Shown in pieces: positions 63,701 to 64,000 of a DNA stretch of 64,000 nt. Position 1 is the first letter of the stretch; each line of letters starts with the position of its first letter. The DNA lies in the NCBI RefSeq assembly GCF_000717995.1, contig NZ_JODM01000003.1, positions 248,001 to 312,000 of the forward strand, in the 5' to 3' direction. Made by a program: the position numbers and the translations under genes. Under the pieces are notes generated by a model, which was not told where the DNA came from, did not search any database, and was given only the letters and a program-made list of their open reading frames with translations. The DNA is from Streptomyces violaceorubidus (GTDB taxonomy: Bacteria; Actinomycetota; Actinomycetes; Streptomycetales; Streptomycetaceae).

Positions 63701-64000
63701 CTCATGGACGGCCGGGACAGCGTGAGTTCGGGCGACGCCCACGGCGAGGGCCTGCGCGTGTGCACGGACGTGCCGCACGTCACCACCCATCTCACCGCCA
63801 ACGACCCGGTCCGCATGCGGGAGTTCGCCCAGTCCCTGAGCGCCGAGCTGAAGCGGCGCGCCGAGTTGCTCGGGCGGTCGGACTTCTCCGAGTGGCACAC
63901 CGGGCGCGAGGTGTCGGGCCGGCTGATCGCCCAGCGCACCCCGACGCCCGCCGGGCCCGCGCCGGTCTCCGACTCGGGGGACGTCGAGTCCCCGCCCAGC
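60704..64000 (+). CDS. FHA-domain protein with C-terminal FtsK/SpoIIIE-like ATPase region (partial)
   Basis: An open frame of 1099 codons runs to the window end without a stop. Residues ~110-195 are an FHA domain (IRLGRSADADVALDDPDVSR, MHCAV, ADLGSTNGTTLDG), which binds phosphothreonine. A long Ala/Gly/Pro/Thr-rich linker (~215-540) follows, with a 36-bp repeat near 61822-61892. From residue ~545 the protein resembles the FtsK/EccC-type ATPase region; HLLVEGPPGSGRTELLRAL (residues ~964-982) is a Walker A in which Arg replaces the usual Lys. It diverges from pkaA, so it may read kinase signals. ATG 60704 (MQIRLTVVDPLG) has a weak ribosome-binding site. Confidence 0.87.
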   Translation, partial: MQIRLTVVDPLGPHASAASAALAGDRSARCDVLVTAPAGTALASVASALAAALPGEGPGPGQVVLYAGAQRLDAQRSTLGEPPLIDGAVLCLGAPGEPDPHTEPADVPAQLHVVAGPDAGGVHLLHGGQIRLGRSADADVALDDPDVSRMHCAVTVGPDARVSVADLGSTNGTTLDGARVGDRPVRFAPGALLRIGESALRLVPVPPAAEARLATTPDGEGHVRLSGPPTPSSGAGDEDTETTHARVADGAGAQVRDADGRSRAAGPAHGTDGTPRPQERAPHAYGGSAYDTGRAPTGPSQAPGRGAQVPGQGGAPRVESHGTGPTAGLPHRSPAGGETHGGARGAGACATGGSGTDGYGAPAPRTPGRDAYGAGPATPGAARTDAGPATPGAARTEAADAGAPRGSGPGAGAYGAPGPGAPGGRTAYGDGPAGPEATAQGTADAGAPRAGTSDAAVPPARATGAAAGRDDGVGPDPRTGRDGAPGARSGRKGTPLRGTDVPQEMRRRGGIGAWARRLTGGRAGAPAAPVSGPYAPDEAEPRGPAPASPSGAAHAPETWPDPASLLLTALGPGPRLWERGPGHPEALTVRLGTADRVAPGGAIPLPAVPVTADLREVGALGLAGPRERLSGLARSVLAQLAALHSADTLEIVLISADRSRPLAERTTEWSWLGWLPQVRPGHGQDCRLLLAHDREQAAARAAELLRRLDDHLDDHLADGAPSGARPPGPDPAATPGAVRPQPSWARPGTDASGGFTGPYTVVVVDGDPGGADLREAVARLALEGPRAGVHVVCLAETAAASPTSPVTRTYEAACAVSPVFRECGAVALLSGDVATSLRLLRVARTGTNAAPGTPAAPAGPVGHGTLGTVDAVSLPWAERFARALAPLRTDTAVGGERHTRVSAPLPPVARLLDELGLARATPASLMARWAAAADDADSLGGRAQAVLGAGPRGPVLVDLAAEGPHLLVEGPPGSGRTELLRALVASLASAERPDRLGVVLMDGRDSVSSGDAHGEGLRVCTDVPHVTTHLTANDPVRMREFAQSLSAELKRRAELLGRSDFSEWHTGREVSGRLIAQRTPTPAGPAPVSDSGDVESPPS

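Overview
The window is high-GC actinobacterial chromosome from a Streptomyces, closely colinear with the S. coelicolor core region that runs from ssgG to pkaA. The evidence is strong third-position GC bias, an SsgA-like sporulation protein, the tmRNA tag ANTKRDSSQQAFALAA, the matAB pellet-formation genes, sigU-rsuA, nnaR-narK and the pkaB-pkaA kinase pair. I see no transposase, integrase, prophage or CRISPR array.

Layout. 0.1-6.4 kb: RDD membrane protein, ssgG, an FAD-linked oxidase, a TPR membrane protein and 4-hydroxyphenylpyruvate dioxygenase. 6.5-10.8 kb: an Lrp/AsnC regulator and a four-gene OpuC-type osmoprotectant importer whose genes overlap. 10.8-16 kb: a membrane Lon-domain protease, an IclR regulator, an SF2 helicase and an MFS exporter. 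16.1-16.9 kb: a tRNA-like locus with an abnormal anticodon region, overlapped in antisense by a SUKH-4-type immunity gene. 17-22.8 kb: a three-subunit molybdenum-hydroxylase-like operon; its large subunit lacks the usual catalytic Glu and its Fe-S subunit carries a ~620-residue repetitive extension. 23-27.9 kb: a sugar ABC importer followed by a GH20 beta-N-acetylhexosaminidase without a signal peptide. 28-32.8 kb: DUF3039, AlgH/YqgE, murA, hupA and an ACT-domain malic enzyme. 33-38.5 kb: a strong candidate small RNA, a HelD-type helicase, rsuA-sigU, a CGNR regulator and a DUF1772 protein. 38.9-41.5 kb: nnaR and narK (nitrate). 41.7-47.9 kb: a PY-rich membrane protein and the matA-matB-acyltransferase exopolysaccharide operon. 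48-57.2 kb: LysR/MFS pair, ssrA-smpB, S41 protease, ftsE-ftsX, a small zinc-ribbon membrane protein, a sortase-type (LAETG) repeat protein and prfB. 57.3-64 kb: kinases PkaB and PkaA, diverging from an FHA protein with a C-terminal FtsK-like ATPase region that runs off the end of the window.

Most genes are core functions (cell wall, nucleoid, trans-translation, division, nitrogen control). The accessory or unusual items are the tRNA-like/SUKH-4 locus, the degenerate molybdenum hydroxylase, a probable structured RNA at about 33.06-33.20 kb, a hairpin that covers the helD ribosome-binding site, and a dispersed intergenic repeat present three times, once inside a permease coding sequence. No single locus stands out as a new defence or biosynthetic system; the best candidates for something undescribed are these individual anomalies.
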